DNA of 64,000 bases from Pedobacter sp. PAMC26386 (GTDB lineage: Bacteria > Bacteroidota > Bacteroidia > Sphingobacteriales > Sphingobacteriaceae): NCBI GenBank assembly GCA_014302835.1, contig CP060294.1, forward strand, positions 1,364,001 to 1,428,000, given 5' to 3'. Positions 1-7,775 of the stretch are shown here, piece after piece. Made by a program: the position numbers and the translations under genes. The notes below the pieces were generated by a model. That model did not search any database, was not told the DNA's origin, and worked only from the letters and a program-made list of their open reading frames with translations. Position 1 is the first letter of the stretch, and every line of letters starts with the position of its first letter.

Positions 1-140
1 GTGGGTTCAATTGCTTGATTGTCAGCGATTTGAATAGAGTGTTTTTCGGTCTTTTTTGCAGCTATAATCTGCTGTTTTTACGCCGCTATAGGCGATTTTT
101 TTGACTAATGGCTCTGTTTTAGCTTGTATTTCTAACCAGT
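1..140. other. Left edge, no supported gene
   Basis: This stretch lies downstream of the LysR gene stop codon. Short open stretches on both strands are interrupted by stops, and I recognise no family in them. It may hold the end of a gene that begins outside the window, but nothing supports a particular call. Confidence 0.4.
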
Positions 141-1016
141 TCAGGCTCTTAACAAATGATTCTTTAAATGTAACAACGCTGGATTTGGGTTGTCTTTCCT
201 GCTGAGCATAATTAATGGAACCGTTTCTTTGGCATTTTCAAGAGGAATGAATTTTAAATTAAGCGCATATCCCGGTTCCACCTGTTCAGGCAAAAGAGAA
301 ATGCCAAAGCCACTTTCAACAAGCTTTAAGACAGAATTCAGCTGAGAAGCATGATGTGCTATTTGTGGCGTAAAACCGGAATTTGAACAGAGTACTAAGA
401 AACTGTCAAATATAGTCGGGCCACATTCACGTGCAAAAGTTATAAATTGTTCATTGATTAATTCTTTAACAGATATAATTTTTTTGCTTGATAATGAATG
501 ATCTATGGGTATTACTGCTACGAATGGTTCTGACAGAATGAGTTGTTCTTCTAATTTTTGAGGGTGAAGCCAGGTCCTGACAAAAGCAACATCAAGAGTG
601 CCATTATTCAGTTCATGGACCAAACTATGGTTTGGTAATTCTTCAAACTGTAAATTTAGATGAGGAAGACTTTTTGTGAAAGCTGATAACAGTGAAGGAA
701 GTTTACTGTGCATCACAGCGCCGACATAACCAATTCTTAGCGTACCGGTTTCACCTTGCCCATAAATTGCCAGACGCTTTTTTGCAGTTTGCATTTGGAG
801 GATCATTTGTTTTGCATCCTGTAAAAAATCAAGGCCGGCAGGAGTGAGGATAACCATTTTTTTTGTCCGCTCAAAAAGTAAAACACCAAGGTCATTTTCT
901 ATTTGCTGGATCATTCTACTCAATGGGGGCTGAGAAATATGTAACCTTTCCGCTGCTCGTCCAAAGTGAAGCTCTTCTGCTAAAACCAGAAAGTAATTCA
1001 GATGTCTTAAATCCAT
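141..1016 (-). CDS. LysR-family transcriptional regulator
   Basis: A 291-residue regulator with the standard LysR plan. The N-terminal winged helix-turn-helix lies at about residues 1-60, with the family pattern RAAERLHISQPPLSRMIQQI near residues 20-39. A substrate-binding domain follows from about residue 90 to the end. The N-terminus resembles the CbnR/BenM/CatM branch, which senses aromatic or other small-molecule effectors, but the ligand cannot be read from sequence. It is divergent from the secreted RidA-SnoaL gene with only 92 bp between them, and that gap holds an inverted repeat at 1021-1057 suited to LysR binding. The family habit of controlling the divergent neighbour makes that gene the best target candidate. 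Confidence 0.93.
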   Translation of the reverse strand: MDLRHLNYFLVLAEELHFGRAAERLHISQPPLSRMIQQIENDLGVLLFERTKKMVILTPAGLDFLQDAKQMILQMQTAKKRLAIYGQGETGTLRIGYVGAVMHSKLPSLLSAFTKSLPHLNLQFEELPNHSLVHELNNGTLDVAFVRTWLHPQKLEEQLILSEPFVAVIPIDHSLSSKKIISVKELINEQFITFARECGPTIFDSFLVLCSNSGFTPQIAHHASQLNSVLKLVESGFGISLLPEQVEPGYALNLKFIPLENAKETVPLIMLSRKDNPNPALLHLKNHLLRA

Positions 1017-1020
1017 ATTA

Positions 1021-1057
1021 ATACTATTTAGGTATGGTAAGGTGACAAAAATAGTAT
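1021..1057. promoter_or_regulatory. Inverted repeat in LysR divergent region, candidate operator
   Basis: ATACTATTT at 1021-1029 is the exact reverse complement of AAATAGTAT at 1049-1057. Near-identical TATTTAGGTAT and TATTTTAGGTAT sequences are also present in the same direction. The site lies between the LysR gene and the divergent RidA-SnoaL gene, just upstream of the latter's -7 element, which is where LysR regulators usually bind. Binding is inferred. Confidence 0.4.
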
Positions 1058-1079
1058 TTTAGGTATTAGAATGGAAATG

Positions 1080-1087
1080 TAATTTTG
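1080..1087 (+). promoter_or_regulatory. Candidate Bacteroidota -7 element (TAATTTTG)
   Basis: TAATTTTG fits the Bacteroidota sigma-ABfr -7 consensus TAnnTTTG exactly and sits 21 bp before the ATG of the RidA-SnoaL gene, giving a plausibly short leader. No good -33 TTTG was found at the expected distance, which would fit an activator-dependent promoter. Confidence 0.4.
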
Positions 1088-1108
1088 TATGAATTCATTG
1101 CTCAATAG

Positions 1109-1942
1109 ATGGAAAAAATACTGTTCACGCTTTTGTTAATTTACTCGTCTTGTATAATGGCACAACCTAAAGAAAACCTGGTTAAGGCATTGCCTTTCAG
1201 TGAAGTTAAACCCGCTAAAGATTTCATTTTCATCTCTGGACAGGTTGGCATTGATAGTTTAAGTAGTAAATTAGTAAATAGTACTTTTAAGGCTGATGTA
1301 CATCTGGTTATGAAAAACATGGAATATTTGTTCCAACAGTGTAACCTAGGTTTTGATGACTGTGAGTGTAACTATTTACCTGAAATTATGGATAATTATA
1401 CGTTGACTAACCAGATCTACAGCACCTATTTTAAAGCTGATTTTCCAGCCAGGGTCTGTATCGCAGTAGCTGATATTCCAGCAAAAGCAAATATTGAAAT
1501 TGCTGCTACAGCACTGAACCACCGAAGTTCTTCCATAGAAAATAAACGGGTGATCAGGCGGTTTTTAGAAGAGGTACGTTCTGGGAGGAGTCCTGAACAG
1601 GCAGCTTTATTTATGGCTGATACTGTATTGGCGCATCAGCTCAATGCCGAGGGAGAGTCAACGGTTAAAAGAACTCCTTCGGATTATACGGAACATGTAA
1701 AAGAGTTCCTTTCCCTGTATGGTAACTTTCAATTTGAAATAACTGAGCTGATCGCAGAAGATGATAAAGTTTATGCGCGGTGGAAGCAGACAGGGAGACA
1801 CCTGGGGACGATTGACTGGCACCCGGCGACAGGAAAACAATTAATTGAAATTTCGAGCGTGGTGTATAGATTGGAAGGAGGTAAAATCGTGGAGTACTGG
1901 ATTCAAATAGACCGTTTAGGACTTGAAAAACAGTTGAAATAA
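1109..1942 (+). CDS. Secreted RidA-like / SnoaL-like two-domain protein
   Basis: A 277-residue protein with a signal peptide (about residues 1-18, cleavage after CIMA). Residues 25-140 match the RidA/YjgF fold: GQVGID near residue 44, PARVCIAV with Arg115, and IEIAATA with Glu130. These correspond to the conserved Arg and Glu that bind the substrate carboxylate and activate water in imine/enamine deaminases. Residues 145-275 look like a SnoaL-type (NTF2-like) ester-cyclase domain, with a typical GGKIVEYWIQIDRLGL ending. The combination and the export signal are unusual, since RidA is normally a cytosolic single-domain trimer. The divergent LysR gene is its likely regulator. Activity on imines is a family inference and the second domain's substrate is unknown. 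Confidence 0.8.
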   Translation: MEKILFTLLLIYSSCIMAQPKENLVKALPFSEVKPAKDFIFISGQVGIDSLSSKLVNSTFKADVHLVMKNMEYLFQQCNLGFDDCECNYLPEIMDNYTLTNQIYSTYFKADFPARVCIAVADIPAKANIEIAATALNHRSSSIENKRVIRRFLEEVRSGRSPEQAALFMADTVLAHQLNAEGESTVKRTPSDYTEHVKEFLSLYGNFQFEITELIAEDDKVYARWKQTGRHLGTIDWHPATGKQLIEISSVVYRLEGGKIVEYWIQIDRLGLEKQLK

Positions 1943-1978
1943 AAAAGCTGCATGTATTATTCATACGCGCAGCTTTTT
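1942..1978. terminator. Bidirectional hairpin terminator
   Basis: AAAAAGCTGC at 1942-1951 pairs perfectly with GCAGCTTTTT at 1969-1978. The stem ends in T runs on both strands and lies between two convergent genes, so it can serve both. Confidence 0.75.
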
Positions 1979-1988
1979 GGTGAATCGG

Positions 1989-2972
1989 TTACTGGTTAAA
2001 ATAGTTGTAGTTTCTGATCAGACCATCGTAATCACGGTCCAGACCCTGGATATCGATATTTGTTAATTTACCGGCTGCTGTGGCATCTCGTAAGGTCTTT
2101 TTAGTACGGAGCAGTAAATCATGAAAACCCTCATAGAATCTTTTGTACTGGCCGTCTTTATTCGCCTTTTTGGCATTCTCTATATTTAAAGCAGCATTTT
2201 TTGCCTGTGCAGCCTCTAAGCTTTTAAAACCAGTCTGAGCTTTTTCACTGATTTTAGCGTAATTGCTGCTGTTATTGGCCAGCATGTCGGTATAAGCACG
2301 GAAACTCTTCATATCAGTTTTCATGGCTACAATATAGTCTCTAAGCGGGCTGTCTTTCAGAACTACGATTTCAGCAGCATCAGCTATCTCGTTTACCCTT
2401 TTCATCAGGACGATTTTTCCGGTATATAGTTTTTGCACATTGTTTCGGATGGTATCAATGAGTATGTGCCCTTTAGCACCTTTGTCATCTTTATAGTCCT
2501 GTGCTTTCAGGTAGTCATCCAGTTGCTTGTAGCCGTCCTTAACCTTGTCGAATATCGTATTGTATTGCGCTACCTGAGTTTTAAAAAAGGCCTGGTTTTC
2601 TTTTCCTAATTCATCTATTGGTTTTTCTATAGTTACGTCATTCATATTTCTTAAACCAGTATTGATCAGGTGCGGTGGAGTGATACCCAGGAAAGCAAAT
2701 GTATCGTTTGGTTTTTTTAATCCATTTTCAACTCTGTCTGTGTTATTCAGGATGTCCCTCAGGTAAGAATTATGGCTGTTTGCCATATCGACAACCAGGT
2801 TAGTATATTCAATGATACGGCTTGCTTTATCAGTTGAGCCGGATTCAATAGCTCCTGAAGCTGTGCTTTGGGTACTCTTATCTTTCTTGTTCGTGTTTGT
2901 GCAGGATAATGTTGCTGATAACGCTGATAACAAGGTTATACAGCAGGAGGCGTAAATGATGGTTTTTTTCAT
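1989..2972 (-). CDS. DUF3829 (YiiG-like) lipoprotein
   Basis: A 327-residue protein with an N-terminal hydrophobic signal ending in TLSC at Cys24. This is a plausible though not ideal lipobox, so it is probably anchored in an envelope membrane. The rest is a charged, helix-rich region with an AQAKNAALNIENAKKANKDG stretch and repeated Asn/Asp/Lys pairs. The pattern, from VVDMANSHNSYL through the FAFLGITPPHLINTGL segment, matches the DUF3829/YiiG family. No enzymatic residues are recognisable and the family's function is unknown. It is a lone gene, convergent with the RidA-SnoaL gene across a shared terminator. Confidence 0.75.
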   Translation of the reverse strand: MKKTIIYASCCITLLSALSATLSCTNTNKKDKSTQSTASGAIESGSTDKASRIIEYTNLVVDMANSHNSYLRDILNNTDRVENGLKKPNDTFAFLGITPPHLINTGLRNMNDVTIEKPIDELGKENQAFFKTQVAQYNTIFDKVKDGYKQLDDYLKAQDYKDDKGAKGHILIDTIRNNVQKLYTGKIVLMKRVNEIADAAEIVVLKDSPLRDYIVAMKTDMKSFRAYTDMLANNSSNYAKISEKAQTGFKSLEAAQAKNAALNIENAKKANKDGQYKRFYEGFHDLLLRTKKTLRDATAAGKLTNIDIQGLDRDYDGLIRNYNYFNQ

Positions 2973-3094
2973 AATGCAGATGATTGGTTAATGATAGATA
3001 AAGATATTCCTCCATAGCGATAAATCAAAAAATAAATGCGGGGACTAGATATGTGGGGTAATTCTTTATACAGCAAATTCGCTATCTTGAGAAA

Positions 3095-3586
3095 ATGAAA
3101 TTGAGAATTCATTTTTCGGTTACTATATATCTGATTCTACTTTTTATAATAGGACATATTCTAGTGAATTTAGAAGCATTGGAGACTCATACACTGGGTT
3201 TTGCAGTGTACCTGGTTCTGATGGTATGTGCTTTTTATTTTTTCTTTTCGCGCTACAGCTGTGTGTTAAGTATCGAAAATAACGTATTAAAAATCTGGTA
3301 CCTCATGCCATGGAATAAAGAGGTAACACTGAATTTGAAAAGTTATCAGTTCATGGATTATGGCAGAGGTTTTTATCAGCTTAATAGCCGGCAAAAGGGT
3401 TATAAAAATCTTTTTAGATATCCTTATGATACAATGGTATTCAGTAACACTGCCGATTTTAAAGAAAATACAATCATTCGGGTTAACCTCAGATTCGGGC
3501 AGTTTAGTGTGCTGTTAAATTATTTGAAACAAAATGAAAAACTAAAACTGACAGATGCGAAAGGGCAGGGAGGTTTTTTCTGGTGA
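3095..3586 (+). CDS. Small two-TM membrane protein of unknown function
   Basis: A 163-residue protein with two predicted transmembrane helices (about residues 7-25 and 31-52), followed by a soluble tail rich in beta-type sequence and aromatic residues. The layout of two helices and then a compact beta-rich tail is like bacterial PH-domain membrane proteins, but no diagnostic motif is visible, so no function is assigned. Its stop codon abuts the convergent Crp/Fnr gene with no spacer. A TATCTTGA sequence a few bases before the ATG resembles a weak -7 element. Confidence 0.6.
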   Translation: MKLRIHFSVTIYLILLFIIGHILVNLEALETHTLGFAVYLVLMVCAFYFFFSRYSCVLSIENNVLKIWYLMPWNKEVTLNLKSYQFMDYGRGFYQLNSRQKGYKNLFRYPYDTMVFSNTADFKENTIIRVNLRFGQFSVLLNYLKQNEKLKLTDAKGQGGFFW

Positions 3587-4183
3587 TTATTTCCTTGACA
3601 GATCTTTGCGTAGTTTACTCAGGTATTCGGGAGCCATCCCCAAATAGGTCGCTATATCTTTTTGAGGAACCAGTGATTGGATGACTGGAAAATGATTTAT
3701 AAAATTAATATACCGTTCTTTGGCTGAAAGACTGATACTATCAATGGTTTTTTTGTGCTGGGAGCATAATGCATTTTGATAAATTACTCTGAAAAACCGC
3801 TCAAAAATGGGGTGTTTATCTAGCATCTTGTCAAAGGTTTTTTTCTCTATCTGTAAAACTTCGGTGTCTGCCAGTGCTTTAATATTCATGTTTGTTGTGG
3901 TGCTATTAAAATAAGAATACAGATCTGCTGCCCACCATGCTGGTTGTAAAAAGTGCAAAGCATGCTCTTTTCCTTCTTGATTCAAATGATGTAATTTTAA
4001 GCATCCTGAAAGCACAAAGCTTTGATATCGGCAGACTTCACCAGCCTGAAGCAGGTATTGCCCCTTTTTTATCTTTTTATATTTGAATGAATTACATAGT
4101 TCGTCTATTTCAATATCATTCATTTTGATGTGCTTTTGCATATTCGCAATCAGACTCTTATATCGCTCTCTAAGCTTATCCAT
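3587..4183 (-). CDS. Crp/Fnr-family transcriptional regulator
   Basis: A 198-residue protein with an N-terminal cyclic-nucleotide-binding-like beta-roll (about residues 15-115, including the GQYLLQAGEVCRYQSFVLSG region) and a short C-terminal HTH (DIATYLGMAPEYLSKLRKDL near residues 173-193). This is the compact Bacteroidota type of Crp/Fnr protein. It has no cysteine set for an Fe-S cluster, so it is probably not a true FNR oxygen sensor, and the effector is unknown. A divergent gap of about 380 bp separates it from the alcohol dehydrogenase operon, making that operon a possible but unproven target. Confidence 0.88.
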   Translation of the reverse strand: MDKLRERYKSLIANMQKHIKMNDIEIDELCNSFKYKKIKKGQYLLQAGEVCRYQSFVLSGCLKLHHLNQEGKEHALHFLQPAWWAADLYSYFNSTTTNMNIKALADTEVLQIEKKTFDKMLDKHPIFERFFRVIYQNALCSQHKKTIDSISLSAKERYINFINHFPVIQSLVPQKDIATYLGMAPEYLSKLRKDLSRK

Positions 4184-4567
4184 TTTATATTTGGCCTGTT
4201 GTATAACTTTTTAGTTAATAATAGTTAATTAATGATTTAATTTAATTTTGCTTATTGGTGTTTTTTAGAAATTTTAAGTATTAAAAATACTGTTTAAATT
4301 ATATTTTTTAACTTTTTTTCTTTCTTATGGTTAGACGTATCGCTAATTTATACTGTTTGATTAATTGCCTATCGTTAATTGATAGTCGATCTTTTTAATC
4401 TTTTTATTGCGCTTACTTCTCTTGAAAGCTGATTGTTGAATAAAAATTTTCTGACGAATTTCTTAATATTTGTTAAGAATCGCAAAAAAAAAGCACTATA
4501 ACTTTGACGAAATAATCAATTAATCAGTATCGGTAAGAAGAAAATTATTTAGAGGTCAAAACAAATT
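4184..4567. other. Long AT-rich divergent intergenic region
   Basis: This 384-bp gap holds no convincing open reading frame. It is very AT-rich with T and A tracts, and carries the candidate -7 element at 4499-4506 for the dehydrogenase operon. Its length and position between a Crp/Fnr gene and an oxidoreductase operon suggest a control region, but I found no strong palindrome. Confidence 0.5.
4499..4506 (+). promoter_or_regulatory. Candidate -7 element (TAACTTTG)
   Basis: TAACTTTG fits TAnnTTTG exactly and would give a leader of roughly 50-60 nt to the ATG at 4568. The nearest upstream TTTG (4469-4472) is further away than the usual -33 spacing, so the -33 half is weak. Confidence 0.45.
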
Positions 4568-5665
4568 ATGGAGATAACAGCTGCAATTGCAAAAAATATT
4601 GGGACTGAGTTAGCTGTAGAGCTGGTGAATTTAGATGAGCCACAGGCTAACGAAATATTAGTGAAAATAGTTTCGGCTGGTATTTGCCGTACAGATATTG
4701 ACGTAAGAGATCAATATATTAAAACTCCTTTACCTGTGGTTTTGGGGCATGAAGGGGCTGGTGTCGTAGTCAAAGTAGGCGCAGCCGTAACTAAAGTAAC
4801 GATAGGCGATCATGTGGTTTTGTCATTAAGTTCATGTGGGGAATGCGAAAAATGTAAAATAGGTTTACCATCTTATTGTATTCAGCATGTGGCGCTTAAT
4901 TTTGGTGGGAGTCGTTTGGATGGTTCTGTTTGTTTGCATAACCATGAGGGAGATATTCACAGTCATTTCTTTGGACAATCTTCACATGCTTCTTATGCGG
5001 TTGTCAATCAGACTTCAGTGATTAAAGTATCGCAGACAGCTGATCTGAAATATCTCGCTCCTTTTGCTTGTGGGATCATGACAGGCGCAGGTGGTATTTT
5101 AAATACACTGAAGCCAGAACCTGGCACTTCTATAGTGATTTATGGTATGGGCGCGGTGGGTTTAAGTGCAGTAATGGCCGCTAAAATTGCGGGATGTAGT
5201 ATGATTATCTCGGTAGATATCAGTGAAAAGAGGCTTAAATTAGCCTTAGAGGTTGGTGCGACGCATGTATTGCATGGTGATCGTGATGACCTGGTACAAA
5301 CGGTACTGCAGATGACTAGTGGCAGAGGTGCAAATTATGCGTTTGAATCATCGGGTGTTAAAAAAGTAATGACTTCAGCGCTTAATGTGATTCAGGAAAA
5401 TGGAATATGTATCCTGACTGGCGTATTGCCAGCTGGTTCAACGGTTGAATTTGATGCTTGGAATCTTTTACGCGGACGGACCATCAAAGGAAGTATTATG
5501 GGAGACTGTGTTCCTGAGATCTTTATTCCAAAAATGATACGATTCTATGAAGAAGGCCGTTTTCCGGTTGATAAAATGATGAAATTCTTTAGTCTGGAAG
5601 ATATCAATACTGCCGTTACGGAAAGCTTATCCGGAGAAACTATCAAAGCAGTTATTACTTTTTAA
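4568..5665 (+). CDS. Zinc-dependent alcohol dehydrogenase (aryl/benzyl-alcohol type)
   Basis: A 365-residue medium-chain dehydrogenase. Catalytic zinc ligands are Cys40 (GICRTD) and His61 (GHEGAG), with a third Cys near residue 168 (APFACGIMTGAG). Structural zinc cysteines are Cys90, Cys93, Cys96 and Cys104. The coenzyme-binding glycine motif YGMGAVGLSA lies near residue 193. The pattern, including the missing long class-III loop, is closest to aryl- or benzyl-alcohol dehydrogenases that oxidise primary alcohols with NAD+. It is followed after 19 bp by a GMC oxidoreductase in the same direction, so the two probably form an operon and act on related alcohol substrates. The exact substrate is not determined. 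Confidence 0.87.
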   Translation: MEITAAIAKNIGTELAVELVNLDEPQANEILVKIVSAGICRTDIDVRDQYIKTPLPVVLGHEGAGVVVKVGAAVTKVTIGDHVVLSLSSCGECEKCKIGLPSYCIQHVALNFGGSRLDGSVCLHNHEGDIHSHFFGQSSHASYAVVNQTSVIKVSQTADLKYLAPFACGIMTGAGGILNTLKPEPGTSIVIYGMGAVGLSAVMAAKIAGCSMIISVDISEKRLKLALEVGATHVLHGDRDDLVQTVLQMTSGRGANYAFESSGVKKVMTSALNVIQENGICILTGVLPAGSTVEFDAWNLLRGRTIKGSIMGDCVPEIFIPKMIRFYEEGRFPVDKMMKFFSLEDINTAVTESLSGETIKAVITF

Positions 5666-5684
5666 TCAAAAAAAATAAAATACA

Positions 5685-7331
5685 ATGAAACGCAGAGATG
5701 CTATTAGAGTAGGTGCATTGTCATTAGCAGCCACCTTAATTACAGATACAATAAGTGCAGCAGCAGTTAATTTGGAAAATTCATCCATATTGGATGAACA
5801 TCCGGCTGCTGATGGGGAATATAATTTCATTATTGCAGGTGCAGGATCGGCTGGTGCTGTATTGGCAAGCCGTCTTTCGGAGAATAAAAACTGGAATATC
5901 TTACTAATTGAGGCCGGAAAGGATTTTGATCCTGAAGCTAATCCGGAGAAAATCTACAGCAGTAATATTATTGCGGCAAATCTTGATCCGAGATATGATT
6001 GGGGGTATAAAAGTGTTGAACAACAATATGGCAATGTAATCACTGCGCCACGTGGAAAGGGTGTAGGCGGTAGTTCAAATATTAATGGTGCAGTAGCAGG
6101 ACGTGCACTGAAATTTGATTTTAAACGCTGGACAAGTCTTGGTTTAAAAGGATGGACATTTGATGATGTGCTTCCTTATTACAAGAAAATGGAAAGCACT
6201 GAGCACGGTGATGATCAGTGGCATGGCAGAACAGGGCCTTTTCCTATTCATCAAATGACAATGGATTATATCACTCCTGCTCAAAAGGCTGTGGTTGAAA
6301 CTGCTTTGGCTATGGGCTATCAGAAAGTGGATGATTTTAATAACCCGGAAAATAATAATGGCGCTGGGCCAGTACCAATGAATGTGGTTAATGGGGTTAG
6401 GGTAAACGTTGGAATTGCTTACCTGAGTTCAGAGGTACGTAAGCGTAATAATTTACAGATTTTAAGTGATTCATTGATTGATAAAATCATTTTTGAAAAT
6501 AAAGAAGCCAAAGGTGTTTTGTTAGCCAACGGAACAAAATTATTCGGAAAACAGATTATCCTGTCTTCTGGTACTTATGGGTCTGCTGGTATTTTAATGC
6601 GCTCGGGGGTTGGACCTGCTGAAGATCTTAAAAAACTAGCTATTGATTTAGTGTTGAATGCGCCAGTTGGTAAGCGTTTACTGGATCACCCTTTTTACTG
6701 GATGAATTTTGCCGCTGTACCTGAGAAAAATACGGAAATACATCCGGTAGTAGGAGCCCAGCTCTGGACAAATTCATCAAGAGCGACTTCTGCTGAGGAA
6801 ATGGATATCGCAATTTCACCTTCGCACCTTGTAGATCCTTCTTTAAGCCCTACAGGGTCCTTATTTACCTTAGGTTTGGAGCTGATGAATTGTGTGTCGG
6901 AAGGTTCTTTTAAATTGGCAAGTAAAGATCCGGCCGTGATGCCGTTGATAGATTTTCAGCATCTTACTGCTGAGGATGATATGCTGCGTATGATTGAGTG
7001 TTTCAAACTCGCACGTAAAATGGTTGGGGTAGCGCCGCTGAAAGATTTTTTTCATAGTGAACTTTATCCTGGTAAGCAGGTTCAAACTGACGCGGAAATC
7101 AGAAAGGCATTATTAAGTGGAGTATCTACTTTGCAACATCCTTGTTCAACTATACCTATGGGAAAAGAAGGAACTAAAAATGCTGTAGTTGATGAACAGG
7201 GAAGGGTGTATGGGTTAAAAAATCTGCGTGTAGTAGATGCTTCTATTTTCCCGGAAATTCCTTTGATTAATTTGAATCCAACGGTAATTATGACTGCCGA
7301 GAAAATAGCTGATCAGATTAAAAAAGGGTAA
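5685..7331 (+). CDS. GMC-family FAD oxidoreductase with Tat-type signal
   Basis: A 548-residue flavoprotein of the glucose-methanol-choline family. It starts with twin arginines (KRRDAIRVGA) and a hydrophobic stretch, suggesting Tat export. The FAD-binding GAGSAGAVLASRL motif is near residue 52, the GGSSNINGAV signature near residue 128, and the catalytic His-Asn pair is probably in LQHPCSTIPMG and NLNPTVIMTAEKI near the end. It resembles choline and alcohol dehydrogenases that pass electrons to the respiratory chain rather than to NAD. It probably shares a transcript with the upstream zinc alcohol dehydrogenase, and a 19-bp-stem terminator follows. The export signal implies that the two dehydrogenases work on different sides of the membrane. 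Confidence 0.88.
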   Translation: MKRRDAIRVGALSLAATLITDTISAAAVNLENSSILDEHPAADGEYNFIIAGAGSAGAVLASRLSENKNWNILLIEAGKDFDPEANPEKIYSSNIIAANLDPRYDWGYKSVEQQYGNVITAPRGKGVGGSSNINGAVAGRALKFDFKRWTSLGLKGWTFDDVLPYYKKMESTEHGDDQWHGRTGPFPIHQMTMDYITPAQKAVVETALAMGYQKVDDFNNPENNNGAGPVPMNVVNGVRVNVGIAYLSSEVRKRNNLQILSDSLIDKIIFENKEAKGVLLANGTKLFGKQIILSSGTYGSAGILMRSGVGPAEDLKKLAIDLVLNAPVGKRLLDHPFYWMNFAAVPEKNTEIHPVVGAQLWTNSSRATSAEEMDIAISPSHLVDPSLSPTGSLFTLGLELMNCVSEGSFKLASKDPAVMPLIDFQHLTAEDDMLRMIECFKLARKMVGVAPLKDFFHSELYPGKQVQTDAEIRKALLSGVSTLQHPCSTIPMGKEGTKNAVVDEQGRVYGLKNLRVVDASIFPEIPLINLNPTVIMTAEKIADQIKKG

Positions 7332-7570
7332 TTCTGATCAGATTTTTCAATAGAAATTAAAGCAGTTGGTTCTGCTGAAGAACCAACTGCTTTAATTTTA
7401 GCTTCGTCAATATTGTCTAACAGAAGAATTGAATTCATATTATTTGGGTTAAAAGGCAATTGATTTACGGGGATAGAGTGGATTTTTGCAAAATAGAATG
7501 CCTTTTTCAGACTGTTAATTGTAATAATTTTGAAGCATTCATTTTTTTTTGAATTGTTTAAAGTAGCCAT
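7313..7570 (-). CDS. Small hypothetical protein overlapping a terminator (doubtful)
   Basis: An 85-residue open frame on the minus strand whose 3' part overlaps the end of the GMC gene and the whole terminator hairpin, so the hairpin would encode a KAVGSSAEPTAL segment. The N-terminal half reads like a real protein (KKAFYFAKIHSIPVNQLPF, then NNMNSILLLD), and a weak A-rich ribosome site precedes the ATG. I recognise no family. It could be a genuine small gene whose end was reused as a terminator, or a chance frame. Confidence 0.35.
   Translation of the reverse strand: MATLNNSKKNECFKIITINSLKKAFYFAKIHSIPVNQLPFNPNNMNSILLLDNIDEAKIKAVGSSAEPTALISIEKSDQNYPFLI
7354..7398 (+). terminator. Strong hairpin terminator after the dehydrogenase operon
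   Basis: Two perfectly complementary 19-nt arms (7354-7372 and 7380-7398) surround a 7-nt loop and are followed by a T-rich run. It lies 22 bp beyond the GMC stop codon. Confidence 0.85.
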
Positions 7571-7708
7571 CAGATAAGCTTTTTCGTTGTGATAAAGTCA
7601 ATTGGTCTATAAAACGCTGACAATTGGGTGGATTGGGGGAAAGGGTTTATTCGAGACAAGATTTCGCCTGTGTTTTGTTTATTTTTTTTCTAAAAAGTGT
7701 ATACGGAA

Positions 7709-7716
7709 TAACTTTG
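7709..7716 (+). promoter_or_regulatory. Candidate -7 element (TAACTTTG) for the PAS gene
   Basis: An exact match to TAnnTTTG about 60 bp before the PAS-protein ATG, identical to the element upstream of the alcohol dehydrogenase. A clear -33 TTTG at normal spacing is not visible. Confidence 0.4.
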
Positions 7717-7775
7717 ATTTTTGAAATTAAATCGGAATATTTAATAGGTAATCAACTTTATACGCTTAAATAACC

